Of a DNA stretch of 64,000 nt, positions 27,201-40,500 are shown in pieces. This DNA comes from Brugia malayi. Lineage: Eukaryota; Nematoda; Chromadorea; Rhabditida; Onchocercidae. The notes beneath the pieces are model-generated. The model was given only the letters and a program-made list of their open reading frames with translations. It was not told where the DNA came from and did not search any database. The stretch is taken from positions 12,296,501 to 12,360,500 of the forward strand of contig NW_025062476.1 in NCBI RefSeq assembly GCF_000002995.4, written 5' to 3'. Both the position numbers and the translations under genes were made by a program. Within the stretch, counting starts at the first letter, position 1; each line of letters begins with the position of its first letter.

Positions 27201-30200
27201 ATACGTATTCATCCACCAACATTTAAAACATCCGGGTATTACCACATTTTAAAATTTCATTTAAAATTTTATACCTTTTTTTTGAAATAATTTTAATTTT
27301 TATTTTATAAATTTTCCTCTACTTTCCTCTTAAATATCTATTTTGAACATATTGTTTAAAATACTATCTCTTTTGAAATTATTTATAATATAACATTTTA
27401 ACTCTTACTTTAACTAGTTCTTTTTTTTTTTTTTAACAAAATTTAAATGAAGTCATTATTTTCATGTGATATTTTAAATGAATATTAAGAGTTTATTTGA
27501 TATTTAAATATTATTATTGCTATTGTTACCATTATTATTATTATTGTTATTACTATTATTATTAATTACTATACGATATTAGTGATAGAATAAAAAAGTT
27601 TAAATTTATGGAGGATAGCATTTTTTAGATTGAATAATAATGATCAATCAAGGCCATCATCTCGAAGTAGTTCATTAGCTAGTTCCGGTACATGTACCTC
27701 GGTACCATCAACCATCAGCACAACTCCTTCAACTTCTGCATCAAGTAGCATCACAAATTCATCATCTACAAACAATCAAAAAATGCTCAAAATGAAATTT
27801 TTTACTGGAAATAAAGATAAAGTTTGTTTTTTTGTTTTTGTTAATTTTAATTTAGTCATTTTAATATGCATTTTGATGTTTATCTAATTTCATATTAGCA
27901 GAATAAATTGTAAATCAAATTTTCGGAATAGTTTTCTGAATTCATAATTTAAGAATTTCCTACATTCATCAATCGTTTTATTTACGATATATCTTAATGA
28001 TTAGAGTAATGATGATAATTTAATGATAATTTTTTGGGTATAGTTAATATTTGCGCTTTGCTTTGATCTTACCTATTGGCTATTTCCATCTTTTCTTAAT
28101 GCCATACCGATCGGTTATTTTTTTAAAAATTAATTATATGAAAATATTTTTTAAAAAAAGAAACGAAAAACGAAAAAAAAAATGAATTTCTATCATTTAA
28201 AATTTTTGAATTTTAAGATTCAAAAAAAAAAAAATGCCAATACCTTTTATCATCTTTACAAATTAATAAATAAAATGATTAAGAAAGAAAAAAAAAAGAA
28301 ATGTTTAAACAAAAATTGCTTTAAATGGATTTTTTAAAATTTTTACTATTCAAAATTTTTATAAGACTATATTTTACAAAAAACAAAAAAAAAAAAAAAC
28401 AACAATAAACATTTCAGTTTGTCGAAATATTTCTCTTTCATCTTTTTTTCTTCTTTTTTTTTTTTGCTTTTGCTTTTTTTTAAAAAAAAAAAATAGAAAA
28501 TATAGAAATGATGGCAATCTTATAAAAATAACACATAAAAGTCCGTAATGCTTCTTTTTTTTTTTTGTTTTTTTTATATTTTTTATTGATCAAATTTAAA
28601 GTTATCGATTTGTTAGCCAATTTCATCTCTCTCTCTCTTTCTCTCTCTCTCTTTCATTTTTCTATCAACCAATTATTAGCATTACTAGTTTATTTCACAA
28701 AATTTCTCTTTTTTTTTTTTTATTTATTTCGGATTTTTTTTTTTTAAAAAAGAAAAAAGGAAAAAGATAATAACAAAAAAGAAAAAAAAAAACAACTGAA
28801 AAGATCTATTCAAAGAGATATTTCTTTCTTTTTTTTTTAAAAAAAAAAAAAAAATATTTCAAAAAATGAAAAAGGAAATGATAAAAGTAGTATTAGTATT
28901 TACAATGCTATCGTTCATTTCATTCATCCAATTTTTTAAATTTAAAAAAATGTCTTTTCCTCTCTTTTATATAAACGATTGGAATGTATTATACTTACAT
29001 ACATATGTCTGTCTGTTCTTTTTTTATTTTTTTTTCTTTTTAAATCATAAAATTTAATATTTTTTATGAAAAAAAAAAAGAAAGGAAACTTTTTATGGAT
29101 TTAAAAAAATTCAAAAAAAAAATTTTTTTCTTTGACCTATGAAATTTTATATATGTATTTTAATTACATCAAACTATGCACATTAATTCATGAATTGATA
29201 TATTATTGGTTAAATCACATCATATCATTATTTTTTTATTTTTATTCTATCATCAAATTTTTTTTTTTTTTTTTTTTTATGAAAAATTTTTGCAAATAAA
29301 TTTTTGCAAAAAAAAAAAAAAGAAGGAAATGAGAGAAAAAAAAGCTAAAATAAATTTTGTTTGTTACAAACAATTTTTTTTTTTTTTTTTTATTTTATTC
29401 GTTTTTTAAATTACCAAACTATGCCTTTGTATATGGAAAGTATTTTTTTTTAAAAAAAAAGAGGAAATTTTTATTGTTAAACAAATAAAAAAAATTTTTT
29501 TTTAAAATTTAATTTGGCAATTTTTTTATTTGTTCATTCAACTTTTCAAATCTTTTAATTCTTTTTTTAAATATTTTTTTTTTTTTTTTGGTAAAATAAA
29601 AATAAGCAAAGTGTAAAATTATAAATGTAATATTTAATGCAACAATTATATTCCATCTTTATACTTAATTAATTAATTTGGAATTTCAATTCAAATAATC
29701 AATGTTTTTCTTGAATTTTATATTTTACTAATATCAACAATTTCTATAAAATTTAAAAAAAAAAAAAAAAAGAGAAAAATTAAACATATTTTATTTGATA
29801 AATTTTTGAATAAATTGAAGAAAAAAAAGACATTTTCTCTCTTTTTTTATCAAATTGTTTTTCTTTTTTTCTTTTTTTGTTTAATTCTTATAAGTGTTTC
29901 TTTATAAAAATTTATAAAATATTTAAAAATTTTTTTTTTTTTTGCAATTTAAATGAAAATTATAAAAAAATCTTTTTTTTTTGGTAATAAATTTCATTTT
30001 TTTTTTTTTTTTTTCTAGAATAAAACATATTCACCAGTGGAAGCAGTTGGAATGAGAGGAATAACAACAAATGCTTATCAAAAAACGACAATTAATGAAA
30101 TGAAAAATTCAAAATTAGCTATCAATCAAAATAATGATGAAACAGGAAAAGTTTCCGGATTAATCAAACCTAAAAATGGCAACGTGAAAGTAACACGGAA

Positions 30201-31554
30201 AATTCCACCTACAACATCGATAGCATCAGGAGCTACACGTGATACGATAAAGGTTTCAAAATGAAATAATTTTAATTTTTAATTTTTTTAGCTTTAAAAG
30301 GATGAAAAATGAGGTGACAATAAAGAGAGAGAGAGAGAGAGAGGGAGTCAGAGAGAAAGGGAGAGAGAATGAGAAAAAAAGGAATGAAAAATGCTTTTAA
30401 TTGTTTGGTCATTAATGCTTTAAGTAACATTTAAAAAGCCTATCCATTCTTCCGGTTGTCAATAAAATTTCGTTCATTTTTCTAGCCTTTTTTTTTTTTT
30501 TTTTTTATAATTACTTCCTTTCCTATATTTTAAGCTTTAAATAATTCATTCATTTATTCTCTTCTATCTTTCTGTCTTTTTTTCTTTCTCTTTCATTTAA
30601 TTTTCTAAAATGAAATTAAAATTAAATTCATTGTAAAATATTATTTTTTTAAAATTACTAATGAAATTAAAATTAAATTCATTGTAAAATATTATTTTTT
30701 TAAATATTAATGAAACTAAAATTAAATTCATTGTAAATATTAATTATTATTATTTTTTTTTTAAAATTATATTCCATCATATAATCCTGAGGAAAAAAAA
30801 TTTTTCAAAAAAAAAAAAAAAGAAACAAATCGTATTAAAATATTAAATATTATAACTATTTACGGAATAAAAAAAAAAAGAAAAATTGGAAAAGAATTAT
30901 TAAGAAAAAAATAAAAAAAAAAAAAAAAATAAGTATGAATAAATGCATTAAATTTTAACAAATTAATTCTTCAAATACCTAAAATTAATTACCCGTAATA
31001 TTTTAATTGTATTTTATAGTATTAAAATTTTACTTATACAATAAAAACAAATTTTACAAATTTCTTAAGTAAACAATGAAACACTTGGTTGTAGTTGATT
31101 TTGAGCGATTAGTCTTTTTCAAATTATTTAAATATCCACCTGCAGCAATTGAATAGCTTTAAATAATCCTTCTTATTTTCATTGTGTATTTTCAAAATTG
31201 TTTAGGAATTTTTAATCCATCAAGAAGCAATAATAAATAAATTTTTAATAAATAGTAATATTCCTAACAATTTATCATTCAATTATTGTGCAATTTTTAC
31301 AAAATCATTAGTGTTTTAATTTAATTTTAATTATTAAACATAAATATTTATTTGCCATGAAAAAATATTGATTTGTTTTTTTTTTCTTAGAAAAATTAAA
31401 AAAAAATTGCGAATTAATTGATTGAATGCCAATCAATCATTTCCCCATCTAATAATTTAATTTTATTCTAATTGAATTTTCATTTTGTGAAAAACAGTTT
31501 AATACTGTATTTTAGATTTGATCAGATGTAAAATAATTAAATTAAGGTATTTTT

Positions 31555-31634
<80 letters not shown>

Positions 31635-34600
31635 AAGGATTATAAATTTAAAGAAGAAAACAAGAATTAAATGATCAATCAGCTAATCGATCAATAAATC
31701 AATCAATAAAGTCAACTAACATAATACAAATAAATGAGGACTGGAATTAATAGAATACAAATAAATGAACTAATATAATAGAAATAAATAAAGACTGGAA
31801 TTAATACAGTACAAATAAATGAACTAATATAATGGAATTAAATACTGGAATTGAAATACTGAAAATAAAATTAAGCAAACACATTAATTTGATAGTAATA
31901 CATTTATTTTTAATTTATATGCCTCCCATTTTTTTTTCCCTTTTTTCATCCTTTTTTTTTTTCATTCTTTGCCCTTTTTTTTTCCCTCGATATTTGCCCA
32001 TATTTTTTCTTCCCTTTTTCCCTTCATTTCCATTTTCTTTTTTCATTTTCAATTCATATATTTAACAATTTTTGAAAACATAAATACCATCTTTTATATT
32101 TTCTTCTTTACCTACACAGATATTTTCTTTTTTATTTTGAATTATGATAAAATTTGAAATTATTTAATGTGAAATGAATTGAATATGCAACTTAGAATGA
32201 AGTTAACTTAAATTTATTTAAATTAAATTATAATTAATATTTTTAGTTATTTAAATTACTATGCTTTATATCAATATCAAATAATATATTTCTTTCCTTT
32301 TTTTTGGGTTTCATTTTAGGATTAATTTATCTATAATACTATGTATATATGTTTATATAGAGAAAATGAATGAATTAATTAATTAATTGAACTTTTAAAA
32401 TAAGTATTCCTGAATTAAATATAAAATAAAATGGTTAAATTTTTTTTTTGAAATAAAAATGAAACTTTTGAAAAATTATATATTTCAATAAGATTACTCA
32501 TTGGTCATTCCGTACAGGTAAGCATATGCATGTATGTAAATTAAAAATGATATAAAAAGGATGGAAAAATAGATGAAAGTAGTAATGAAATGATGATAGG
32601 TGAGAAAAAATTATAGTGCTTACCTGTCCATTTTTATGGAATGACCAATGAGTGGACCGGGCTGATAATATTATTTTTAGAAAGTGAAATTAGTTGCAAA
32701 AAAAAAAAAAAAAAACTTCAAACTCATACAATAATTTCATATTCTAATAATTGAGTATCACTAATTAGTTAATTAATTAATTAATTTTTGAGTATGAATG
32801 ACTAAAGACTACGTGGAAAAAAAACAGAATTTTAAATAAATGAATTGAAATGGAACAATAAATTTTTGTCAAAAAAAAAATCGTATTTTATTAGATAATA
32901 TTTTTACTATTACATTTTACTTTAATATTTTCATTTATTCCATTATTTTATCAAATTTAGGTTTAATTTTTTTTTTTTTTTACATTATTTTATTATTAAA
33001 ATTTATATGATATTTGATAATGTCTATTTTTCACTTTAATTTTTTTCTTTTTTTTTACACTTCATTAATTATATTTCACATAAATTTCATCTAATCTTTC
33101 AGAATTTAATATTCTTTTCAAATTAAATTTTTTCCTTTTTTTATTTTTTTTTTTTTTTAAATAATATATTATATATTTTATATTCAAATACGAATGAAAT
33201 GTCAGAAATTATTTTCATTCATTGTTTTTTTATATTTCTTTGAGTTTTCTGTCTCTTTTTTCCTTTTTTTTTTTTTTTTTTTCTGATTTAAATTTTTATT
33301 ATTTTGTTAAATTTTATTATTTGACTGGAAAATATTGAAATAAATGTGGACTAAAAGCAGATAGAAAGGCTTTTTCATATATTATTTTTTGCTGAATTTT
33401 AATATTTAATTAGAAAGTTTTGAATTAAATATGAATTAAAAGAGATAGAAAAAAGCTTTTTCATTACTTCTTCGAGTTTTTTTTTTTGTTTGATTTAAAT
33501 TTTTATTATTTTGCTAAATTTTAGTAGTTAATTGGAAAATTTTGAAATAAATATAGGTTAAATGAGATAAAATGAAATTATCAATAAATTTTTAAACTAA
33601 TATCACTGAGATAGTATTATTGTTTATTGTTTACAGGGTTTAGGTGTACGCGCAAGTGGTTTACCACTTCAAAGTAGTTCATCATCATCATCCTGCTCAA
33701 ATACCGCTTTGCAAGGAGTTAAACGAGCATCATCCAGTCGTACTCCTCAATCATCTGGTGCCCAATTAAAACAATCAACAAATCTTGATCCTGTGAAAAA
33801 TAAACGGTTCAAATTTCTATCTTTCTAAATTATGCATTAATTAATAATAAACATAATAAATTGAAACATTTATATTTGCTAAAATTAAACTTTAATTATA
33901 ACATTATGTATATTTGTATAATAAAAGTTATAATTTTATATTTAACTATAACATATGTTAATTATAATAAAAGTTATAATTTATATTACAATAATAGTTA
34001 TATCATGTGATATGATAATATGATTTGTAATATTTTCATATCTGTCAAATATTTGTCAAAAATATAAATTTGCAGTATTTTTTAAGTCTGATAGAAATGG
34101 TTGTGAAAATGATATGATATGATATGATTATCATAATAGTGTAGTATTATTACAATCATATTTCTAACGTATTGTATTTTAATCTTTAGATAATACTATT
34201 ATTTCATTGTAATAAAACTAAAATTCGATTACGTCATATGACGTAAATACACGTCTATCTACTTTTCAGTTTACTCTTATTTTTCTGCAACCATAGTAGA
34301 AATATGAAATAATTTTTGAATAATGATTCTCTCGAAATATTCACCAAATTGTTTTATTTAAAAAAAGAACAACAAAAAAAAAATTGTATTAAAAAAATAA
34401 TTTTATTTTTTTAACAAGCAAATGAATTAGAAATGGAAAAATGAATGGAAATTTTTTAGCAAAAAAAATAAAGTTTAAACTTTTATTATAATTTTGAGAA
34501 TTTAAATTGGAAATAAATTTGAACAGAAAAAAAAAAAAGCAAATTTTTGAATGAGAAAATAAACAAATGAATTTGTCGATTTTTTTTTTCTTTTTTTTTC

Positions 34601-37438
34601 ATTTAATATTAAAATTTTATTGAATCATTTCAATTTTTTACTAAATACATCTTTATTTAATGCTAAAATTTTTTAGTTAAAAAAGAAAAGAAAATTTTGA
34701 CAAATTTATTGATTTCAATTTTTTTTTTACCTTCATTTTATTAAATTATAAGTGTAACAAATGGATTAAAAAAAAATTTTTAACATTCATTCATCAATTT
34801 AAATTAATCCAATAAAGTGAAGAAATGAAAATATGAAAGAAGTGGCATTAAAAATACTTAAATAATTTCTTTAATCCATTTAAATTTATTCGTTTAACAA
34901 TGAATGAATGAATTGATGAGTATTTCTTATAGATTTTCAAAAAGTTCGGAAGAAGATTCGGCATATGCTGGTTTTGGTAGTTCATCACCTCTCTCATCAG
35001 CCGAATCGTCCTCAATGAGTCTCAATTCAGCATCATCAAAAAATTCAACCAATAATTTAAATCATTCAAAAACTCGAACACTATCCACGTTAACATTTCA
35101 ACAACAAAACACTATCAGTAATAATCATCATCGTTTCAATGGTGGAACAATTCAACCACCATCAAGTCCACATGTAATTTTTAAATTTATATTAAAAATA
35201 TTTTTTGCTAAAAATTTTCATCTTTTTGCTTTAACTAATCAAATCTTTATTAAAATATTTTAATTCAAATAAGTTAATATGAATTAATCTTTAGTAAAAT
35301 TGTTGATTTTTTAAATTGATATTTATAATTTATGATATAATTTTAAATTGATTTATAACATAAACTTTATAGGTTAAATATTGCAAACAAAAAATAAACA
35401 AATAAAAAAGAAAAAAAAAATAACAAAATTTGCTGTTTTAGCAAAATTAAGCAATAAATAAATGTTCATTTTTCATGTGACAGTCATTTTTTTTTTTTTT
35501 TTAAAGTTACATAAAATATTAAGTAAGTGTAATGATTAATTGAATTTATGTTAGATTTAATTTGACATTTCAATGGTTTTTGCAATTTAATATTATTCTA
35601 TTATTTTCGTCTTTTTATTCTTTTCATTTAATTTAATCAAAAATTAAAAAATTGAAATGAATGACAAATGAGCAGCAAATCGATATGGGCGCAAAATGAT
35701 TGCATGAATGGTTGCTTTTTTCATTTAATATTATTAGCTTATTTTATACTTTTTCTTTTCTTTTTCTTTCTAAAACTTTTTTCGCATTTTTTTTTTTTTT
35801 TGTTATTTTTGTTTTTGTTAAAAATTTTTTGTTTATTTAATTTATTTCAATTATTTATTCATATTAGTTTATATAATAAAATAATTTTGGAAATTTGTAA
35901 ATTTCAATTGCTTCATTTTTTATTTTTTTCATTTATTTTTTGTCCTTTACTTTTGTTTACGAATAAAAGAACACTAAAGCTAAGTAAATAAAAGCAAATT
36001 AATCCTAAATATATTTATCTTTTCTAAAATAGCTAAACAAACTTAGTCCTAAAACAATATGATATGATCATAAGTGATAATGATATCAGTGATAATGATT
36101 TAATCTTTTCATAGCACTTTTGTGCATGATAAAAGTGTTGAAGATTGTAAACTTTTCGAAGTAAGTTATTTGAAGAATTAAGTTATTTTAATCCTTAACT
36201 TAAGTTTGAAGGAAGAATTTGAAATAATTTACTATTTAATTTTTTTTTTTCAACAAACTTTTTAATAATTATAGAATGAAAATTTAGCTAATTGATAGGC
36301 TCAAACTATTAAGTATTACTAATAAAAATAAAAAATAAGTATTACTACATTTGTAATGAAATATCTTATACAGTAATTAAAAAAGAAATATTTTCTCAGT
36401 AATTAATACTTAATAATGTTTAATTGAATATTTAAACTTTGAACTTTTCCTTGTAATAATTACATTTCAAACTTTTACTATTAAGTATCACTATTAATAA
36501 TAAATACTACTAAGTATTAATAATAAAAATAAAAAATAAGTATTACTACTATTAATAATAAATTCTCTTATAGCTAATTTCTTTTTTCATTTATTCCTCA
36601 ATTCGTCTCATTCTTTCACACTTTTCATTTCATTCTTTCAATATTTGATAAACGTAAACAAATTGAATAAAATATAGAAAATCTAATGTGACAATGTGAC
36701 AACGTAGCTATAATTAAATTCAAATATAAATTATATTAAGTGAATGAAATTTTGTTATAAAAGAAGAAAAAAGATGTTTTTATACTACTAAATATAGTAT
36801 AATAAATAAAGTATATATATATATATGTATTTTTAATTTTTGAAATAAAATAAAATAATTGAAAATTAAAATAATATCTAACAAAATGTATAATAATATT
36901 TAATTGTAATTTTAATGTGATAGTATAGCATATTTATCATTTTAATAATTTTAATCTTACATATTAAACATAATATAAACAAAACATATATAATTTAAAA
37001 TAAAATAATTTGAAAATTAAAATAATATTTAATAGTATTTTTAATGTGATAATATAACATATTTATCATTGTTTTGATTATATTACAAAAATTTAATTTA
37101 ATCAGTTCATTAAATTAATTACTATAATTTCATTTACTTTTTATACAAATATATAATTTTTTGTTTTTCAATTCTTTTTTTTTTTTTTTTACAGGAATCA
37201 AAGCCAATCTTAGCTGTTAAAGGAATTACAGCACCAAAAGTTACACATTTGACATCACCGCCAGGTAAACATCCATCACCTGTAACAACAACAATTCCTC
37301 AAAATTCACCTACAACAAATGATAATAACTCATTGCCATCAAAACAACTTTCATCCAATTTAAATTCTGAGCAACAATCTGAGATAATCACCGCCACACC
37401 GATGTCAACTTCAAATGTATCACCACCATCATCATCAT

Positions 37439-37470
<32 letters not shown>

Positions 37471-37471
37471 T

Positions 37472-37503
<32 letters not shown>

Positions 37504-40500
37504 ATAATTGGAAATGTTCCATTAACACTTCCAACGACTAAAACAATCAAAAACGTTGCTCCAACACAAAGTCCAACAGTTGGTGTTGTAAGTCCAATGA
37601 TGAGTCATCGTGTTATTAAATTACCACAAACATCAAATAGTATCGTTGGTAATATTTATTGATTGTTTTTTTTTCTAAAATTAATTTTAATAAAAATACT
37701 TTTATTAAATGATATTGTTTACTTTTTTTTTTTTTTTTTAATGTTATATAAATTAATGTATGATTCATTTTTTATATTATAATTTAACCAAATAATTTAT
37801 TTAATATGTTTTTCTTTCTTTTTTTTTTTTTTTTTTTTTTTTTTCTGATTGAAATATAATTTATAATTAAAAATTTTTAGATGGTGATAATCAAAGTGAT
37901 ACATCAACAACATCAGGTAGTCGTGATTCTGATAATGCAAGTGTTATATATAATCCAATTGATGAAACAATTCCATTAAAAGATAATTCAACTTCTAATC
38001 CTATTATTGCATTAGATAAAAAACCACCGTAAGTTTTAAATTATTTTTAAATGAAAAAATTAAATGAGAGATAATTTTATACAATTATAAAATTTTTATT
38101 TATATATTCAATTTAAATTTTATTTTATTTTATTATAATATATTTATATAATATTATTGTATTATAAATAAAGATAAAATTATTTATATATTCAATTTAA
38201 TTTTTATTTTATTATAATATATTTATATAATATTATTGTATTATAAAGGAGCATAAAAATATTTTAGGTGCAGTTTAATTTCTTATTGTTTACTCATTTT
38301 GTCATCATCCTCTTTTCTACCTATTATTATCATTTGATATTTATTATAGACCAATGCCACCTGTACGAACAAATAGTCGCCTGGAGACAACATTTGATTC
38401 TAATTGTTGTGTGACAACATCAGAAATTACTACTTCTTCAAAGAGTAAAAATATTTCTACATTTTCCGGATCAGATCTTACGGAAATTCCACCAATGGAA
38501 CCAATTATACCATTGGTACCACCACCTTATAATATTGTTGTAAGAAATGGAAAAGCATCTCGACAAACGATTCATTCATCTGTTACTAGAAATGGTAATT
38601 TTAATTAAAAATTTAATTTTCATCTTTTTTTTTCTTTTCCTTTCTTTTTTCAAAATATAAAATGCATGAAACTATTGTAATTCATAGAAATTTTTGTATT
38701 TTTCTTAAAATATTTCTTAAATAGAAAAGAAATTGTAAAATAATATCAATAATATATGCAAAAAATTTGATTGCTAATATTTTAATTTGAAAAAAACTTT
38801 AGTTTATAAAGAAAAAAATAAAAGAAATAAATAATTTGTTAAAAGTTTATTATTTTTAAAGGATTAAAATGAAAAATTAAAGTCTTTCAAAAAATTTTTA
38901 ATGGTATAATTTAAAGAATGTTTTATATAATAACAATCGTTTTATATAATTTATATTTAAACGATAGTTCAAATTAGACGGAAAACATTTTAAAAATTTT
39001 AGAGTGAAAATAAAATTATTAATTTTCCTTTTTTTTTGGTTTTAATTTTTATTATTTAAATTAAACTTTTTTTTCATTTTGCTAACTTTTTCACTTATAC
39101 AATTGTGTTTATTGCATATAAATTATAATTTAATAAATTTTATCAAATCTATTTTTTCTTCATACTTTTGTTAACATTAAATTTTGTAATTAAATATTAT
39201 AAATTGATTTTAAATATTTCCAATTGAAGGATTAAATAATAAAAAAGGTTTAGTTGAAAAAAAAAAAGATAACTTACTTATGGATAATATTGAAAGTATT
39301 TTGTTATAACTTATTACTTACTTACTTAATAAATAATCTTTTTTAATATCTTAAATTACTTAGTCTTTTATTAGCAGTAATTTTAATTTTGATTTCAAAA
39401 GTTTTAGCAGTTTAACAATAATTAAAAAAGTTTAAATTTTGATAAAATTTTAACTAACAAATATTTTTTGGCTAAATGTTTAATTTAACTATTATTATAT
39501 TATCAGTAGTATGATTAATTATTGATATGATGAATAATTGTTACGGTCATTAGATGAGATAATGATGATATGATTGATGTTTTTCCAATTTACTAAGAGT
39601 ACCTGTGCTACCTGTGCTTACCTGTGCACTTATGTATTTACCTGAATGAAAAGCAGACATATTGTTTATATGTAAGAAAATATCCTAAATCTTAGTATAA
39701 TTAATGAGGTCACTTTCTTTCTAACATAACTCTCTGACAATTTTGTTTGCTTTGCTTTTTTTTTTAGACAAATATTTACAAATAATTTTACACTTATTAG
39801 AATTACCTATTTTTTATTTATTTATTTATTTTTTGTTGCTATTTTTAATTTTATTAATATTATTTTATTAGTAAAAAGTTCCTTATATAATTTAAGAAAT
39901 TTATAATAAATTTTAAACAACAATTTGAATTATTTTCAAATTATTTTAAAATGAAATTTGGTTATTTTTTCGTTGAAAAAGTGCTTTGGAAAAATTGTTT
40001 ACCACTAATAACCACAAAATTGATAATTAATTTGAATAATTAATTTAACCAATCGTTATTAGATTTAATTAATCCAATCAGCACTACAACTTTGCAAATT
40101 TTATTTTATAAGATGGTAATTTTATTTAGCTATATGTAAATAATTAAAATTTGATTTGAGCTACATTTCCTACATTATTTTTTAATTTTTTCTTTTTCAT
40201 TTATTCAACACTTTTTCTTGTCAAGAAATTTTAATTTTTAGAAATTAGAAAAAAAAAAACATTAAAATTATTTATTGTTTCAAAAAAAAGTTTTTAATAG
40301 AAAAATACATATATTGCAAAATTAATATGAATAAATAAAAAGTGTTAAAAATTAATAAAATTAATATATTTGTAATTTTTGACATTCCAATTCATTTTCA
40401 AATATTCAATTTCCATTTTGTATTCTAATTAATTTAATCTTTAAAAATCTTCTTTTATCATTATTTTATATATATATTTTTTTTATGAACTAAAATAAAA

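Larger units (their letters stand above)
30253..33636 (+). other. unc-53: Intron 7
   Basis: The intron is 3.4 kb. It contains a GA tract (30325-30372), a three-copy repeat of about 50 bp (30610-30760), a long (AT)n (31558-31627), a short duplication (31717-31850), a large inverted repeat (32496-32653) and a three-copy diverged repeat (33284-33575). No exon was found. Confidence 0.7.
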
